This document shows positions 9,252 to 19,553 of a stretch of 64,000 nt of DNA, piece by piece. Made by a program: the position numbers and the translations under genes. Location of the stretch: NCBI GenBank assembly GCA_947497145.1, contig CANMFQ010000009.1, positions 153,596 through 217,595 of the forward strand. Reading direction: 5' to 3'. The DNA is from an uncultured Flavobacteriaceae bacterium. Its GTDB lineage: Bacteria; Bacteroidota; Bacteroidia; Flavobacteriales; Flavobacteriaceae. The notes below the pieces were generated by a model. The model was not told the DNA's origin, did not search any database, and saw nothing but the letters and a program-made list of their open reading frames with translations. The first letter of the stretch is position 1; the number at the start of each line of letters is the position of its first letter.

Positions 9252-10431
9252 TTAATATTTCTAACGGATTATGCTCCTCCATTTCATAGGAAGATTTAGT
9301 TTTTTCGTGATTTTTATTACTTACACTCAATACAATACCAATTGCCAAGCAAGTCATCCAAGCAGAGGTACCTCCACTACTTATTAATGGTAAATTTTGC
9401 CCAGTAACAGGAAACAGCTCTACAGCAACAGCCATATTTATCAGCGCTTGAAATATGATAGGTAAACCCACCCCAAGTGCTAATAATTTTCCGAAAATGG
9501 TGGCACTACCATTGGCAATAACCACAATACGAAACAACAGAAACAAGAAAAATACCATCAATGCTACACCGCCAAGCAAACCATATTCTTCAACAATAAT
9601 GGCATATATGAAATCTGATGAACTTTGTGGAAGAAAATTTTTCTGCACACTCTTTCCTGCACCATTACCAAAAAGTCCGCCTGTAGCAATAGCAATTTTT
9701 GCTCTTTCTATTTGATAACCTTCCTTTGTGTCTTCTCCACTTAAAAAATTTTTCACTCTACTTTCCCATGTATCTACCCTATTCGAAAAAGAATCAGGAG
9801 CCACCTTAGCTACTAATACAAACAAAGTAAGCGCCACCAAGCCAGACCCAATAATGCTTAACAAATATTTTATAGGATAACCACCAATAAAACACAACAT
9901 GAGCACCATAGAAAAAATTATTGCTGCCGTTGAAAAGTTTGCAGGCAGTATGAGTCCCACGACCATAAAAACAGGAACCCACAAAGGCAAAATACTCTCT
10001 TTAAAGCGAATATTTTTATCTTTAATTTTCGTCAAATAGCGGGCAACATAAATCATCAAAACCACCGCTGCCATAGTTGATGTTTGAAACTTCACAAACG
10101 GCAAACGAATCCATCGACTAGCATTAGTACCATCGACAGAACTCCCTTGAAACAGGGTAATAATCAACAACACAATCAATACAGGCATTGCTATTAAACT
10201 TAGGCCTTTAAAAAAATGTGTTGGAATACGATGCGTGCCGTATATGATACCAAAACCAAAAACTAAAAAAACAGCGTGTTTCACCAAATGACCAATAGGT
10301 GTACCGCTACCTACAACGTATACCAGATTACTACTGGCACTATACACAGGTAAAAATGAAAACAAGCCTAACAAGGCCACAACAGCCCAAAGCGCCTTAT
10401 CTCCACTAATATTTTTAAAAAGTGCTAACAC
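9238..10431 (-). CDS. ftsW: Septal peptidoglycan polymerase FtsW (SEDS family)
   Basis: Multi-pass inner membrane glycosyltransferase that polymerises lipid II with FtsI. About ten hydrophobic segments are visible. The C-terminal part carries the SEDS motif around [16 protein letters not shown]. The predicted start is GTG at 10431, giving 397 residues, and murD ends 3 bp upstream. Its co-location with ftsI and the mur genes favours FtsW over RodA. Confidence 0.94.
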   Translation of the reverse strand: MLALFKNISGDKALWAVVALLGLFSFLPVYSASSNLVYVVGSGTPIGHLVKHAVFLVFGFGIIYGTHRIPTHFFKGLSLIAMPVLIVLLIITLFQGSSVDGTNASRWIRLPFVKFQTSTMAAVVLMIYVARYLTKIKDKNIRFKESILPLWVPVFMVVGLILPANFSTAAIIFSMVLMLCFIGGYPIKYLLSIIGSGLVALTLFVLVAKVAPDSFSNRVDTWESRVKNFLSGEDTKEGYQIERAKIAIATGGLFGNGAGKSVQKNFLPQSSSDFIYAIIVEEYGLLGGVALMVFFLFLLFRIVVIANGSATIFGKLLALGVGLPIIFQALINMAVAVELFPVTGQNLPLISSGGTSAWMTCLAIGIVLSVSNKNHEKTKSSYEMEEHNPLEILSGQL

Positions 10432-10434
10432 GTT

Positions 10435-11769
10435 TTACAAACTTTTAATTGCTTTCTTAAATTGATTACCTCTATCTTCATAATTCTCAAAAAGATCAAA
10501 ACTTGCACAGGCAGGTGACAACAACACATTATCTCCACGCTCTGCAATTTTATAAGCTATTTTAACAGCTTCATCCATGGCGCAGGTTTCTACAATAAGG
10601 TCGACCACATTACCAAAAGCATCCTTAATTTTCGAATTATCAACTCCTAAGCATATGACAGCCTTAACCTTTTCACGCACTAATGGCATCAACTGTTTGT
10701 AATCGTTTCCTTTATCAACACCTCCAACAATCCAAACCGTTGGTGCGCTCATACTATCTAATGCAAAATAGGTAGCATTTACATTGGTAGCTTTAGAATC
10801 GTTCACATACTGCACATGTCCAATTTTTAATACCTTTTCTAAGCGATGTTCGGCGCCTTGAAAATTTTCAATACTTTCTCTAATAGTTTGTTTACGTATA
10901 CCTATTAATTTAGCGGCCATTGAGGCTGCCATAGTATTCTTTAAATTGTGTTTTCCTTCTAATGCTAGTGCGTCTGTTGTCATTTGTATTGTTTCGTTTT
11001 GAGTCTTAATTTCTATGTTGTTATTTTTTATATATGCTCCTTCTTCCAAATCTTTAGAAATAGAAAAAGGAATTAATTTCGATTGTACTGGGTGATCATT
11101 TAACCATTGAACCAACACCTCATCGTCGGCATCATAAATCAAATAATCATCACTTGTTTGATTCTTTGCGATTAAAAACTTAGAAGCGATATAATTTTCA
11201 AATTTATAGTCATATCGATCTAAATGATCAGGTGTAATATTGGTTAAAACAGCAATATGTGGCGTAAAAGCAACGATACCGTCAAGCTGAAAACTGCTTA
11301 TTTCCAACACATAGTAATCAAGGTCAGTTTCAGCGACCATCTTGGCATAACTATCACCAATATTACCTGCCATACCAACCTTTAGACCCGCAGTCTTAAG
11401 AATATGGTTAGTAAGCATTGTAGTAGTAGTTTTGCCATTACTACCTGTAATTCCAATGATTTTAGCATCGGTATATTGTGATGCAAATTCAATTTCAGAA
11501 ATTACAGCTACACCTTTTTCCTTTAGCGCTTGCACCAAAGGTGCTTTATCAGGAATACCCGGGCTTTTCATTACCACATCGGCATTCATAATCATGGCTT
11601 CAGTATGCTTTTCATCCTCCCAATCAATCCCAAAATGTTCAAGAACCTGTTTATATTTTTCCTTTATCTTTCCTTTATCAGATACAAAAACTTGATATCC
11701 TTTTTTCTTCCCTAAAATAGCGGTACCCACGCCACTTTCTCCACCTCCTAAAACAACCAAGCGTTTCAT
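10435..11769 (-). CDS. murD: UDP-N-acetylmuramoylalanine--D-glutamate ligase MurD
   Basis: ATP-dependent ligase that adds D-Glu to UDP-MurNAc-L-Ala in the cytoplasm. The P-loop GITGSNGKTTTTM is at residues 106-118 after an N-terminal Rossmann-like domain with VLGGGESG. The motif HRLEKV and later SPACASFD follow the family pattern. The length is 444 residues. It starts 1 bp after the mraY stop, which indicates coupled translation. Confidence 0.96.
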   Translation of the reverse strand: MKRLVVLGGGESGVGTAILGKKKGYQVFVSDKGKIKEKYKQVLEHFGIDWEDEKHTEAMIMNADVVMKSPGIPDKAPLVQALKEKGVAVISEIEFASQYTDAKIIGITGSNGKTTTTMLTNHILKTAGLKVGMAGNIGDSYAKMVAETDLDYYVLEISSFQLDGIVAFTPHIAVLTNITPDHLDRYDYKFENYIASKFLIAKNQTSDDYLIYDADDEVLVQWLNDHPVQSKLIPFSISKDLEEGAYIKNNNIEIKTQNETIQMTTDALALEGKHNLKNTMAASMAAKLIGIRKQTIRESIENFQGAEHRLEKVLKIGHVQYVNDSKATNVNATYFALDSMSAPTVWIVGGVDKGNDYKQLMPLVREKVKAVICLGVDNSKIKDAFGNVVDLIVETCAMDEAVKIAYKIAERGDNVLLSPACASFDLFENYEDRGNQFKKAIKSL

Positions 11770-11770
11770 A

Positions 11771-12991
11771 CTAGCGAATTTTTAAGGTTACCACAGTGAT
11801 AATTGCCAGCATAATACCTATAATCCAAAATCGGGTAACAATCTTACTCTCGTGATACCCTTTTTTCTGGTAATGATGGTGCAAGGGTGCCATTAAAAAA
11901 ATACGCTTTCCTTCTCCTAGCCTTCTCTTTGTAAATTTGAAGTACCCCACTTGCAGAATTACCGAAATAGATTCTGCAAAGAAAATTCCGCACAGTACAG
12001 GAATCAACAATTCCTTTCTCAAAACAATGGCTAAAACAGCGATAATACCGCCAATAGTCAAACTACCTGTATCTCCCATAAACACCTGAGCAGGAAAAGT
12101 ATTATACCATAAAAAACCTACCAACGCACCTACAAATGCAGCGATAAAAACAAGCACCTCTGCAGACCTTGGTATAAACATAATGTCTAAATACTCAGAC
12201 AAGAAAATATTACCCGAAACCAAGGCAAAAACACCAAGAGTCACCACGATAATTGCTGATATACCCCCAGCGAGCCCGTCAATACCGTCAGTAAGATTTG
12301 CACCATTTGAAACGCCAGCTACGATAAGAATTATAATTGGTATAAAAATCAACCAAGTATATTCTTTTGCTCCATCACCGGCCCAAGAAATAAAATTGCT
12401 GTAATCAAATTCATTATTTTTAAAAATCGGCACGGTGGTCATTGTCGACTTAATTTCTTTACCACCAACCTCTTCAACTGTAAATTGCTCTGTAATTATG
12501 GTACGTGTATGATCACGCATGGTAACCTCTGGATGAAAATAAAGTGTAGCTCCTACAATCAAACCAAGAACCACCTGACCAAGGACTTTAAATTTTCCTT
12601 TCAACCCTGCTTTATCTTTTTTAAACACTTTTATGTAATCATCAATAAAGCCTATGACACCCATCCAAAGTGTTGTAACTATCAGCAAAATGATATAAAT
12701 ATTATCAAGCTTTGCAAAAAGCAGCACTGGTATTAAGGTAGCAATCACAATAATCAATCCTCCCATGGTAGGGGTACCCGACTTTTGTTTTTGCCCTTCT
12801 AAGCCAAGATCACGAACAATTTCACCAATTTGCTGCTTTTGCAAAAAGAGAATTATTCGCTTGCCATAAGTTGTGGCAATAATTAGTGAAAATAAGATAG
12901 CCATACCCGCCCGAAATGTGCTAAACTGAAACAGACTTGCCCCGGGTATTTGATATTGTTCTTCTAAATATTTAAAAAGATAATACAACAT
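11771..12991 (-). CDS. mraY: Phospho-MurNAc-pentapeptide transferase MraY
   Basis: Integral membrane enzyme that moves phospho-MurNAc-pentapeptide from UDP to undecaprenyl phosphate, giving lipid I. Around ten membrane segments are visible. Conserved motifs include GTPTMGGL near residue 72, DDYIK near 117, [12 protein letters not shown] near 233 and the His-rich [12 protein letters not shown] near the C terminus. At 406 residues it is longer than the E. coli enzyme (360) because of an extra loop near residues 150-200, apparently common in Bacteroidota. Confidence 0.97.
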   Translation of the reverse strand: MLYYLFKYLEEQYQIPGASLFQFSTFRAGMAILFSLIIATTYGKRIILFLQKQQIGEIVRDLGLEGQKQKSGTPTMGGLIIVIATLIPVLLFAKLDNIYIILLIVTTLWMGVIGFIDDYIKVFKKDKAGLKGKFKVLGQVVLGLIVGATLYFHPEVTMRDHTRTIITEQFTVEEVGGKEIKSTMTTVPIFKNNEFDYSNFISWAGDGAKEYTWLIFIPIIILIVAGVSNGANLTDGIDGLAGGISAIIVVTLGVFALVSGNIFLSEYLDIMFIPRSAEVLVFIAAFVGALVGFLWYNTFPAQVFMGDTGSLTIGGIIAVLAIVLRKELLIPVLCGIFFAESISVILQVGYFKFTKRRLGEGKRIFLMAPLHHHYQKKGYHESKIVTRFWIIGIMLAIITVVTLKIR

Positions 12992-13051
12992 TATTGACTT
13001 CTTATTTTACTATTACGGTATTCAATTTCTACAATTGCAACACCAAATCAT

Positions 13052-14515
13052 TTATTTATTTAGGGTATTTAAAAACTCTTTAACCATTTTAAAATCATCA
13101 AAATCAATCCGTACACCATTGGTTTCTTGATAAGTTTCATGCCCCTTTCCTGCTATTAATATAATATCATTAGGCTCTGCCAAAAGACAGGCTGTTTTAA
13201 TCGCTTGTTTTCTGTTTTCAATAGCTACAATTTTATTAGTATGCTGTGGCTCTACACCACCTTCCATCTCCTCAATAATGAGTGCTGGAGACTCCGACCG
13301 AGGGTTGTCGGAGGTGAAAATCGCTTTATTGCTCATTTCGGCGGCGATATGACCCATAACCGGGCGTTTAGACCTGTCTCTATCGCCACCACACCCCACA
13401 ACGGTGATGACGTTTTCATTTCCAGTTCTTAATGTGTTAATAGTTTCAAGCACATTTTTTAACGCATCCGGCGTATGGGCATAATCTACTATGGCGGTAA
13501 TTTTTTCTTTTGATATATAGTATTGAAAGCGTCCGTCAACGTTTTCTAATTCACTTAACAATCGTAATATTTCAAGCTTTTCTAATCCCAACAAATCTGC
13601 CGTCGCAAAAATTGCCAGCATATTATAGGCGTTAAAATCACCAATTAATCTTGACCAAAGCTCATGCTCATTAATTTTTAATAGCTGACCATCGAATTGA
13701 TTCTCTAAAATCTGAGCTCGATAATTAGCATAATTTTTGAGTCCGTAGGTCATTTTTCTGGCCTTGGTATTTTGCAACATTACCAAACCATTTTTATCAT
13801 CTACATTAACAAGTGCAAATGCCTTTTTACTCAATTCATCAAAAAGTAATTTCTTGGTATCTCTATATTCAGCAAAGGTCTTATGATAATCTAAATGGTC
13901 ATGTGACAAATTTGTAAAAATCGCCCCTTCAAAAACCAAACCCGCTGTCCTCTTTTGATGAATACCATGTGAACTCACCTCCATAAAGCAATATTCTACC
14001 CCTGCTTTATTCATCCTATTTAAATACTCATTTATCACTAGTGCATCAGGCGTAGTATGCGAAGTAGGATATTGCTTATCATCAACCATAATTTTAATAG
14101 TTGAAATTAACCCTACCTTATAACCTGCCTTTTTAAATAACTGATACAGCAAACTACTGACCGTGGTCTTTCCGTTTGTACCAGTTATACCTATCAGCTT
14201 TAAATTTTTTGATGGATTATCATAATAATTAGAAGCCAAAATGGCTAAAGCCTTATTACCATTAGCTACCTCAACATAGGTGATTTCATTAACTAATTGT
14301 TGCGGCATTTTTTCACACACAATAGCCTTTGCGCCAGAATCAATAGCCTTTTCAATATATTCATGTCCATCAGTAACAGTACCACGTACAGCCACAAACA
14401 CATCATCCATTTCAACCTTACGAGAGTCAAAATGAACCGCATTTATCAACACATTAGTACTACCACTAACAGCGTGAATGCTAACCCCAAACAATATGTC
14501 TTTTAGCAACATCAT
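13052..14515 (-). CDS. murE: UDP-MurNAc-tripeptide synthetase MurE
   Basis: ATP-dependent ligase adding the third residue of the stem peptide. The P-loop GITGTNGKTT is at residues 109-118. A DNPR motif, in SDNPRSESP near residue 405, is the family signature for meso-diaminopimelate as substrate, so the peptidoglycan is probably mDAP type. The protein has 487 residues from the first of two tandem ATGs. It overlaps ftsI by 4 bp (ATGA). Confidence 0.96.
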   Translation of the reverse strand: MMLLKDILFGVSIHAVSGSTNVLINAVHFDSRKVEMDDVFVAVRGTVTDGHEYIEKAIDSGAKAIVCEKMPQQLVNEITYVEVANGNKALAILASNYYDNPSKNLKLIGITGTNGKTTVSSLLYQLFKKAGYKVGLISTIKIMVDDKQYPTSHTTPDALVINEYLNRMNKAGVEYCFMEVSSHGIHQKRTAGLVFEGAIFTNLSHDHLDYHKTFAEYRDTKKLLFDELSKKAFALVNVDDKNGLVMLQNTKARKMTYGLKNYANYRAQILENQFDGQLLKINEHELWSRLIGDFNAYNMLAIFATADLLGLEKLEILRLLSELENVDGRFQYYISKEKITAIVDYAHTPDALKNVLETINTLRTGNENVITVVGCGGDRDRSKRPVMGHIAAEMSNKAIFTSDNPRSESPALIIEEMEGGVEPQHTNKIVAIENRKQAIKTACLLAEPNDIILIAGKGHETYQETNGVRIDFDDFKMVKEFLNTLNK

Positions 14516-16518
14516 GAGAGCTCTAATATTATTTTTTTCGCCTTTTTAAGGTCTGTACCTTGTGGCACAGACTGGCTTTTCACTTTACCATTACCACTTA
14601 ATTCTACCTTTAACCCTAAATTTTCAAGAATAGAAACAGCATCCATACCACTCATACCTTTTACATTAGGCACTTTATTACGTTTCTTATCTACCTCAAC
14701 ATAATAGCGTTGATATGATTCTTCTAAACTAGCATCAGCCTTCTGTGGTATTTCTATCTCATCAATTAGCGGAGAGGTGGCATACACTTTTTGAGCGATA
14801 GACTTAAATACAGGTCCCGAAACATCAGCACCATAATACCCCACACTTTTATCTGGCTCATGAATAACTACAATGCACGAATACTTAGGATTATCTGCCG
14901 GAAAGTATCCTGAAAACGTAGAAATATATCCAAACTTATCGCTCGTTTTATCTTGATAATTTTTTTGTGCCGTACCCGTTTTACCTGCCATAGAAAAACT
15001 AGGTGAATACATCCGATGCCCTGTACCGTGTTTCTTTTCGACCACATTCTTTAAAAGCTGTTGTACCTTGTAAGCCGTTTCTTTCGAACAAACAGCTGGA
15101 TTTATAATTTCTTTCTCAAATTTTTGAATAGTTTTGTTCCACTCCTTAACCTCTTTAATCAAACGTGGTTTCACCATAACCCCATCATTAGCAATAGCAT
15201 TGTAAAAAGTTAGTGTTTGCAATGGCGTCATTGAAACTTCATAGCCATGAGACATCCAGGCCAATGATATTCCTGACCAGCCCTTGTCTCCAGGAAAACG
15301 AATTACCGGCTCCCCTTCTCCTTTTATAGGGAGTCCTAGTTTCTCATTAAGATTCATACTCACTAAGCGATTCACAAACCTTACAGGCTTGTCTTTGTAA
15401 CCATTGTGAATTATTTTCGCGAATGCCGTATTTGAAGACACCTCAAACGCCTTTGCAGCAGATATTTTACCATAACCGCCATACTTAGAATCACGCACTG
15501 TTCTATCATAAATTTTCCATCTACCTTTCTCAGTATCGATGACCGTACTAGTATCAATCACCTTATCTTCAAGAGCAGCAACCATGCTCATTAGTTTAAA
15601 AGTAGACCCCGGCTCATGAGATTCACCTATCGCATAATTAAGACGCTCATAATATTTGCCGCCTTTAGTAATTCCTAAATTAGAAATTGCTTTCACCTCA
15701 CCTGTTTCAGTTTCCATTACAATAACACAACCGTGGTCTGCTTTGTATTTTTCTAACTGCCCCAATAATGCATGATGCGCGATATCTTGTATATTAATAT
15801 CAATGGTAGATATTAAATCATACCCATCTTTAGGCTCAACAATATTCTCCCAACCTATAGGTTTCCATTGTCCTTTTGCTATTTTTTGCTTCAATCTTTT
15901 TCCTTCAACCCCCCTTAAAAACTCTCCATACGCTCGCTCTAAACCAACACCACTATAATGTCCGTTTTCATCAACATTTTCATAGCCAACACTACGCTCA
16001 GCTATTTTACCCAAAGGATGTTCTCGCACGGTTTTTTGCTCAATAATAAGCCCCCCTTTATAAGGCCCCTTATTAAACAAAGGGAAATTTTTCACCTCTA
16101 TATAATCGGAGTAGTCAAGGTTTCTTGCTATCAGCGCATACCTATTTTTATGTTCTTTCGCCTTACGCAAAACTTGCCGATAATGCGCCGCTGTATTACC
16201 CAATAATTTCGCTAGAGCTTCTGACAAGGGTGTTATATTTGCATTAAAATCTGCCTCCTTTACGGTAACCGCATCAAAACGAATAGTATACCGCGACACT
16301 GATGTCGCTAATAGACTACCATCATCTGAAATAAGATTACCACGATTGGGAGCTATTGTAAACATTTTAGATGTACGTTGCTCTGCAAGATGACGATACT
16401 TATTACCATGCACCATTTGAATGCTAACCAACTTAAACAGTACAGCACACGCAAATACGAAGAGGCAACCAGCCACTACGTATAATCGAGTTAATATGTT
16501 TTTATCATTTGTTGCCAC
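14512..16518 (-). CDS. ftsI: Septal transpeptidase FtsI (PBP3) with PASTA domain
   Basis: Class B penicillin-binding protein that cross-links septal peptidoglycan in the periplasm. A single membrane anchor lies at residues 12-33. The active-site STFK is at 305-308 (nucleophile Ser305), SSN at 361-363 and KTGT near residue 510. The C terminus, from about residue 615, is one PASTA domain (VPNVKGMSGMDAVSILENLG), which E. coli FtsI lacks. The protein has 668 residues. It sits between ftsL and murE as in the standard dcw order. Confidence 0.96.
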   Translation of the reverse strand: MATNDKNILTRLYVVAGCLFVFACAVLFKLVSIQMVHGNKYRHLAEQRTSKMFTIAPNRGNLISDDGSLLATSVSRYTIRFDAVTVKEADFNANITPLSEALAKLLGNTAAHYRQVLRKAKEHKNRYALIARNLDYSDYIEVKNFPLFNKGPYKGGLIIEQKTVREHPLGKIAERSVGYENVDENGHYSGVGLERAYGEFLRGVEGKRLKQKIAKGQWKPIGWENIVEPKDGYDLISTIDINIQDIAHHALLGQLEKYKADHGCVIVMETETGEVKAISNLGITKGGKYYERLNYAIGESHEPGSTFKLMSMVAALEDKVIDTSTVIDTEKGRWKIYDRTVRDSKYGGYGKISAAKAFEVSSNTAFAKIIHNGYKDKPVRFVNRLVSMNLNEKLGLPIKGEGEPVIRFPGDKGWSGISLAWMSHGYEVSMTPLQTLTFYNAIANDGVMVKPRLIKEVKEWNKTIQKFEKEIINPAVCSKETAYKVQQLLKNVVEKKHGTGHRMYSPSFSMAGKTGTAQKNYQDKTSDKFGYISTFSGYFPADNPKYSCIVVIHEPDKSVGYYGADVSGPVFKSIAQKVYATSPLIDEIEIPQKADASLEESYQRYYVEVDKKRNKVPNVKGMSGMDAVSILENLGLKVELSGNGKVKSQSVPQGTDLKKAKKIILELS

Positions 16519-16522
16519 CGTG

Positions 16523-16843
16523 CTATCTTCTTGCTTTTACTTTTATTTTTTTAGGAGGCTCTTCAGACGGATACAAATCTTTCGCCGCAAGCACCTGCGT
16601 AATTTTTGATTCTAGTTTTAAACGTTGCACATCTGAACGCACATCTACAAACTCACTACGCAACTCTTGCACCTCTTCATTTAATGCCGCAATTTGATGC
16701 ACCTTTTTATCTGCACTATGCGAGCTACCAATCATAACTGTTGCCAAAAAAGAAACAAATATGATAAACAGCCAGTTTTTTGGGGCGTCGCCGCTTACCA
16801 AAAACTTTCCCTTTAAAATGTCTAATATTCCTTTTTTAATCAT
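16523..16843 (-). CDS. ftsL: FtsL-like division protein
   Basis: Small bitopic protein of 106 residues with one membrane segment near residues 25-42 and a following heptad-rich coiled coil (about 48-90). The C terminus is basic. Primary sequence similarity within this family is low, so the call rests on size, topology and position between rsmH and ftsI. FtsL partners FtsB and FtsQ and helps activate FtsWI. Homologues in this phylum are often labelled simply as FtsL-like or hypothetical. Confidence 0.8.
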   Translation of the reverse strand: MIKKGILDILKGKFLVSGDAPKNWLFIIFVSFLATVMIGSSHSADKKVHQIAALNEEVQELRSEFVDVRSDVQRLKLESKITQVLAAKDLYPSEEPPKKIKVKARR

Positions 16844-16890
16844 CTCCTCTTGTACCTTATCTATTATTTACCAAAAATGCTATTCGCCTT

Positions 16891-17796
16891 TTATATGCGT
16901 TCAGCAATTCTCAATTTAGCGCTACGCGCTCTATTATTTGCTTGTATTTCCGTTCTTGACGGAACAATCAACCCTCCGACTTTTTTAAAAGGAACATCGA
17001 TATTCCCATAAAAATCTTTGGTTGGTTCTCCTTCAAACTGCCCAGCTCGTATAAACCTTTTCACTAACCTATCTTCAAGAGAATGATAGCTTATCGCACT
17101 CAACCTTCCACCAACATCAAGCAACTCTGGGGTTTGCTTTAAAAAATCTTCAAGAACTACTATCTCTTGATTTACCTCTATACGAATAGCCTGATAAATC
17201 TGAGCTAAAATTTTATGTTCCTTTGATTTAGGTAAAAATTGCCGCAACACTTCTTTTAATTGTGCTGTAGTTTGTATTGATGATTCTTCTCGTTGCGCTA
17301 CAATAGCCTTTGCAAGCGCATTTGCATTTCTTAAATCTCCGTACTTAAACAACACATTTCGCAAGTCTTCAAAAGCATAGTTATTCACCACATCATGTGC
17401 TGAAATACTATTCTTTTTACTCATACGCATATCTAAATCTGCATCAAAACGGGTTGAAAATCCACGTTCTGCCTTATCAAACTGATGTGACGACACGCCA
17501 AAATCTGCTAAGATTCCATCAACTTTACGAATACCATAGAACTTTAAAAATTGCTTGATATACCTAAAATTCTCATTAATTAAAGTAAAGCGCTCGTCAT
17601 CAAAACTATTAGCCAGCGCATCTTCATCTTGATCAAAAGCAATCAACTTCCCTTTACTACCCAACCGTTGTAATATCTCTTTAGAATGACCACCACCACC
17701 AAAGGTTACATCAACATAAACGCCATCTTCTTTAATATTTAAACCGTCAACTGACTCCTTTAACAATACTGGATTATGATACATAGTCATCTTCAT
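16891..17796 (-). CDS. rsmH: 16S rRNA m4C1402 methyltransferase RsmH (MraW)
   Basis: SAM-dependent methyltransferase acting on C1402 of 16S rRNA. The opening YHNPVLLKESVDGL is the family start, and the SAM-binding loop VDVTFGGGGHS is near residues 28-38. The C-terminal half has ISYHSLEDRLVKRF near residue 236. Length is 301 residues. Three close ATGs (17796, 17790, 17784) could serve as start. The gene overlaps the end of mraZ by 23 bp. Confidence 0.96.
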   Translation of the reverse strand: MKMTMYHNPVLLKESVDGLNIKEDGVYVDVTFGGGGHSKEILQRLGSKGKLIAFDQDEDALANSFDDERFTLINENFRYIKQFLKFYGIRKVDGILADFGVSSHQFDKAERGFSTRFDADLDMRMSKKNSISAHDVVNNYAFEDLRNVLFKYGDLRNANALAKAIVAQREESSIQTTAQLKEVLRQFLPKSKEHKILAQIYQAIRIEVNQEIVVLEDFLKQTPELLDVGGRLSAISYHSLEDRLVKRFIRAGQFEGEPTKDFYGNIDVPFKKVGGLIVPSRTEIQANNRARSAKLRIAERI

Positions 17797-18241
17797 TATC
17801 TCCCATTACCTCTTCTGCCAAAGCAGCAAAATCATCCGTAGTTTCATCAATCACTTTCTCGTAGCTATCCTTATCCCATATTTCAATAATATTAATTGCC
17901 GAGCTCAACACCACCTCTTTTGTGATATCAGCGATAGCAACCAAATTTTTAGGAATCAACAACCTACCGGTAGCATCAACTTCAACGACTTTCACTCCTG
18001 CTGAAAACCGTCGAATGAAATCATTATTCTTTTTTACAAATCGATTTTTCTTATTCATCTTCTCCATCAACAAATTCCACTCCTTCATTGGATAAAGTTC
18101 CAAACAGGGTTGAAAAACCGATCTTTTAATAACAAAACCTTCGTTTATAATAGGTGACAGCTGATTTTTTAGGGCAACAGGAAGCATTATCCTACCTTTG
18201 GAATCAGCTTTACAATCGTATGTTCCTATGAAATTAACCAC
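17774..18241 (-). CDS. mraZ: Transcriptional regulator MraZ
   Basis: DNA-binding AbrB-like protein that represses the dcw operon from repeats in its own promoter. Two SpoVT-AbrB halves are visible: FIGTYDCKADSKGRIMLP at the N terminus and KVVEVDATGRLLIPKNL in the middle. Length is 155 residues. The family-like start requires a GTG at 18241, since no ATG is available there. It is the first gene of the dcw cluster. Three GTGGTAA repeats lie about 50 bp upstream. Confidence 0.95.
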   Translation of the reverse strand: MVNFIGTYDCKADSKGRIMLPVALKNQLSPIINEGFVIKRSVFQPCLELYPMKEWNLLMEKMNKKNRFVKKNNDFIRRFSAGVKVVEVDATGRLLIPKNLVAIADITKEVVLSSAINIIEIWDKDSYEKVIDETTDDFAALAEEVMGDNEDDYVS

Positions 18242-18270
18242 CTATATATGTACCTTATATTTTAATAACT

Positions 18271-18278
18271 CAAATATA
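18271..18278 (-). promoter_or_regulatory. Candidate -7 element of the mraZ/dcw promoter
   Basis: On the minus strand TATATTTG matches the Bacteroidota -7 consensus TAnnTTTG and lies about 30 bp before the mraZ start codon. No good -33 TTTG is found at the usual spacing; that position is next to the MraZ repeats. Confidence 0.5.
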
Positions 18279-18287
18279 TATATTTTA

Positions 18288-18314
18288 TTACCACTATTTA
18301 CCACAAATTACCAC
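18288..18314 (-). promoter_or_regulatory. Candidate MraZ operator: three GTGGTAA repeats
   Basis: On the minus strand GTGGTAA occurs at 18308-18314, 18298-18304 and 18288-18294, an exact 10-bp period. MraZ is known to bind short direct repeats spaced about one helical turn (TGGGA-type in E. coli). The position just upstream of the -7 element suits repression of the dcw promoter. Confidence 0.7.
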
Positions 18315-18601
18315 TTTGTTAATAAAAGAATGATTTTTTAGACCAATTACACCCCAAATTCGTTTCAAAATGGATGGTCAGACTATTTTTTGTTATATTT
18401 CTTTCGTTGAAAAAACAAAGCAATGGGTATTTTTGGTTGTAAAATTCTAAGAAGTAACGAACTTCACTTTTTAAAGAGGCATTTCATCGAAATCTTCCAT
18501 TATACTCGCTTTTTTTTCTGTTAAAATTGCTTTTCCATTAAAAAAACACTTAATTCACATCGGCAAAAAACATAACTATTTTTATACCTAAGGTAAATAC
18601 C

Positions 18602-18609
18602 TATATTTG
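18602..18609 (+). promoter_or_regulatory. Candidate -7 element of the hydrolase gene
   Basis: TATATTTG matches TAnnTTTG and lies 25 bp before the ATG at 18634. The 18242-18633 gap holds only this element and the divergent mraZ control region; no further gene was seen. Confidence 0.45.
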
Positions 18610-18633
18610 TGTTTAGTCATAGAAGCATCTTCA

Positions 18634-19425
18634 ATGAAAGAAAATTTAATTAAGGAAGGTAAATTCAGCTATATTGAAATTGGAGAAGGCACTCCTATCA
18701 TTATCCTACATGGCCTCATGGGAGGTTTAAGCAATTTCAATGGTGTTACTGATTATTTTCCACCAAAGGGATATCGCGTTTTAATACCAGAACTGCCCAT
18801 TTACGATATGCCCATGCTAAAAACCACTGTAAAGCAATTTTCTAAATTCTTAAAGAAGTTTATAGAGTTCAAACAGTTGGAAAACTTTATTTTGCTAGGA
18901 AATTCATTGGGAGGTCACATCGGTTTATTGTACACAAAAATGTACCCAGAAACCGTTAAAGCCCTTGTTATTACCGGCAGCTCTGGGCTATATGAAAGCG
19001 CCATGGGTGATGGCTACCCCAGAAGAGGTGACTACGAATTCATTAAAAAAAAGGCAGAGAACGTATTTTACGACCCTAAAGTAGCGACTAAAGAAATTGT
19101 TGATGAAGTTTTTGACACGGTAAACAACCGAAGCAAAATCATAAAAACACTGGCTATAGCCAAAAGTGCTATTCGGCACAACATGGCAAAAGATTTACCC
19201 AAAATGCCAACACCCACCTGTATTATTTGGGGAAAAAATGATCAAGTTACACCACCAGATGTAGCTGATTTGTTTCATGAGTTACTACCTGATTCTGATT
19301 TATTTTGGATTGAAAAATGTGGTCATGCTCCCATGATGGAACATCCTAATAAATTCAATGAAATTTTAGCATCATGGCTTCTCAAACGGGGTTTTGTAGG
19401 AGAAAAGCAGGAAAAGTTAGGGTAA
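18634..19425 (+). CDS. Alpha/beta hydrolase
   Basis: Alpha/beta-hydrolase fold protein of 263 residues. HGLMGG near residue 26 is the oxyanion-hole region and GNSLGG near residue 98 is the nucleophile elbow with its Ser. The acid and base of the triad are probably Asp in GKNDQV and His in CGHAPMMEHP near the C terminus. There is no signal peptide, so it acts in the cytoplasm. I chose the ATG at 18634 because the upstream in-frame TTG at 18607 falls inside a -7 promoter element. The substrate is unknown. It is divergent from the dcw operon and upstream of engB. Confidence 0.85.
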   Translation: MKENLIKEGKFSYIEIGEGTPIIILHGLMGGLSNFNGVTDYFPPKGYRVLIPELPIYDMPMLKTTVKQFSKFLKKFIEFKQLENFILLGNSLGGHIGLLYTKMYPETVKALVITGSSGLYESAMGDGYPRRGDYEFIKKKAENVFYDPKVATKEIVDEVFDTVNNRSKIIKTLAIAKSAIRHNMAKDLPKMPTPTCIIWGKNDQVTPPDVADLFHELLPDSDLFWIEKCGHAPMMEHPNKFNEILASWLLKRGFVGEKQEKLG

Positions 19426-19553
19426 AACAAATGCCATTGCCTTAAAAAATTTAAAGAATCATCTACAGGATGAAACCAATGCACTTTACAAGCATCTTAC
19501 GACAAAATTTTGCATGCTATTGTATTTGCCGTAGCAACTAAACTAGCTATATC

